From Cognaticolwellia beringensis (GTDB lineage: Bacteria; Pseudomonadota; Gammaproteobacteria; Enterobacterales; Alteromonadaceae), in contig NZ_CP020465.1 of the NCBI RefSeq assembly GCF_002076895.1, forward strand, positions 3,038,001-3,102,000: a stretch of 64,000 bases of DNA, given 5' to 3'. This document shows, piece by piece, positions 63,269-64,000 of this stretch. The translations under genes and the position numbers were made by a program. The notes under the pieces were generated by a model. That model saw only the letters and a program-made list of their open reading frames with translations. It was not told the origin of the DNA and searched no databases. Position 1 is the first letter of the stretch. Each line of letters starts with the position of its first letter.

Positions 63269-64000
63269 ATGTTGCAGATTTATAATACCTTAAGCAGGAA
63301 AAAAGAAGTTTTTAAACCGATCACTTCCAACAAGGTAGGTTTATATGTTTGCGGTATTACTATTTATGATCGCTGTCATATCGGTCACGCCAGAACCTAT
63401 GTTGCCTTCGATATTATTGCGCGTTACTTTAAATACTTAGGCTACGACCTAACCCATGTACGTAATATTACCGACGTAGACGATAAAATTATCAAACGTG
63501 CGAATGAAAATGGTGAAAGCTGTGAAGATTTAACTTTACGCATGACCGCGCAAATGTATCAAGATTTTGATGATCTTAATATAATGCGTCCAGATATCGC
63601 ACCTACAGTTACTGGTCACATGGATGAGATTATTGCTTTAGTTGAACGTCTTATTGAACGCAAACACGCTTATGTTGCCAGTAATGGTGATGTAATGTTT
63701 GAAGTCAGTACCTATAAAGATTACGGTAAATTAAGTTTACAAAATTTAGATATGCTGCAGTCGGGTTCACGAGTTGACGTTGATGAAGCGAAACGTAGCC
63801 CATTAGATTTTGTGTTGTGGAAAATGGCGAAACCTGATGAGCCAAGTTGGGGGTCACCATGGGGGAAAGGTCGTCCGGGTTGGCATATTGAATGTTCTGC
63901 TATGAATTTAAAACATTTGGGTGAACATTTTGATATTCATGGCGGCGGCTCTGATTTACAGTTCCCACACCATGAAAATGAAATCGCTCAATCTTGTTGT
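63269..64000 (+). CDS. cysS: Cysteinyl-tRNA synthetase (5' part)
   Basis: The first 244 codons are in the window; the rest lies beyond the right edge. Class I synthetase with [20 protein letters not shown] (zinc Cys and HIGH-type motif), [25 protein letters not shown] and [16 protein letters not shown]; the KMSKS loop is outside. The start is ATG 63269 with AGGA upstream. Confidence 0.98.
   Translation, partial: MLQIYNTLSRKKEVFKPITSNKVGLYVCGITIYDRCHIGHARTYVAFDIIARYFKYLGYDLTHVRNITDVDDKIIKRANENGESCEDLTLRMTAQMYQDFDDLNIMRPDIAPTVTGHMDEIIALVERLIERKHAYVASNGDVMFEVSTYKDYGKLSLQNLDMLQSGSRVDVDEAKRSPLDFVLWKMAKPDEPSWGSPWGKGRPGWHIECSAMNLKHLGEHFDIHGGGSDLQFPHHENEIAQSCC

Overview
The window looks like a chromosome segment of an AT-rich marine gammaproteobacterium of the order Alteromonadales, most likely Colwelliaceae (Colwellia/Thalassotalea-like). 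The evidence is the low GC content, the typical gammaproteobacterial gene order (smpB-ratA-rnfH-bamE-recN-nadK-grpE-dnaK-dnaJ; epmC to mnmC; pdxB-asd-fimV-truA-accD-folC-dedD-cvpA-purF; ppiB-lpxH next to cysS), a tmRNA tag ending in ALAA, and a FimV/HubP-type polar protein. This placement is inferred from gene content, not from a database search.

Positions 1-16.9 kb are accessory DNA ending at the 3' end of ssrA. The left part (1-10.8 kb) is a cluster that may handle glutamate or glutamate-rich peptides: an M14 carboxypeptidase lipoprotein, a TonB-dependent receptor, a fold-type III PLP decarboxylase that departs from LysA, a GltS sodium/glutamate symporter, a LysR-type regulator, an unannotated 57-residue Asn-rich ORF and a large secreted CapA-family protein. 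A palindrome ATAACC-N3-GGTTAT with LysR-type T-N11-A geometry lies upstream of the receptor and of the decarboxylase, and a degenerate copy lies upstream of the small ORF, which suggests one regulon. From 11.4 to 14.9 kb there are four integron cassettes (unknown protein; TIR/deoxyribosyltransferase-like protein; DUF2513-like protein; HNH-like nuclease), each followed by an attC site, with no integron integrase. A P4-type tyrosine recombinase then sits directly beside ssrA, the usual layout of an ssrA-integrated island.

Positions 16.9-50 kb are mostly conserved core genes: trans-translation (ssrA, smpB), the ratA/rnfH pair, bamE, recN with a LexA box that lies inside the upstream terminator hairpin, nadK, the grpE/dnaK/dnaJ chaperone set with sigma-32-like promoters, an Lrp-family regulator, nhaA with an SPFH protein, epmC, an ATP-NAD kinase paralogue, yfcL, mnmC, fabB with overlapping FabR-like and FadR-like operators, pdxB, asd, a fimV gene with nine near-identical 84-bp repeats, truA, accD, folC, dedD, cvpA and purF.

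Positions 50-59.5 kb are more variable: miaE, a TauE/SafE exporter, two pirins, a LysR regulator, a KefB/C-type antiporter, an azoreductase and a DoxX protein, which together suggest an electrophile/quinone stress set. The block is bracketed by two halves of a decayed second miaE (N-terminal piece near 50.7 kb, C-terminal piece near 59.3 kb), with a frameshifted GMC-oxidoreductase fragment touching the right half. The last 4 kb are a DUF885 lipoprotein, lpxH, ppiB and the 5' part of cysS.
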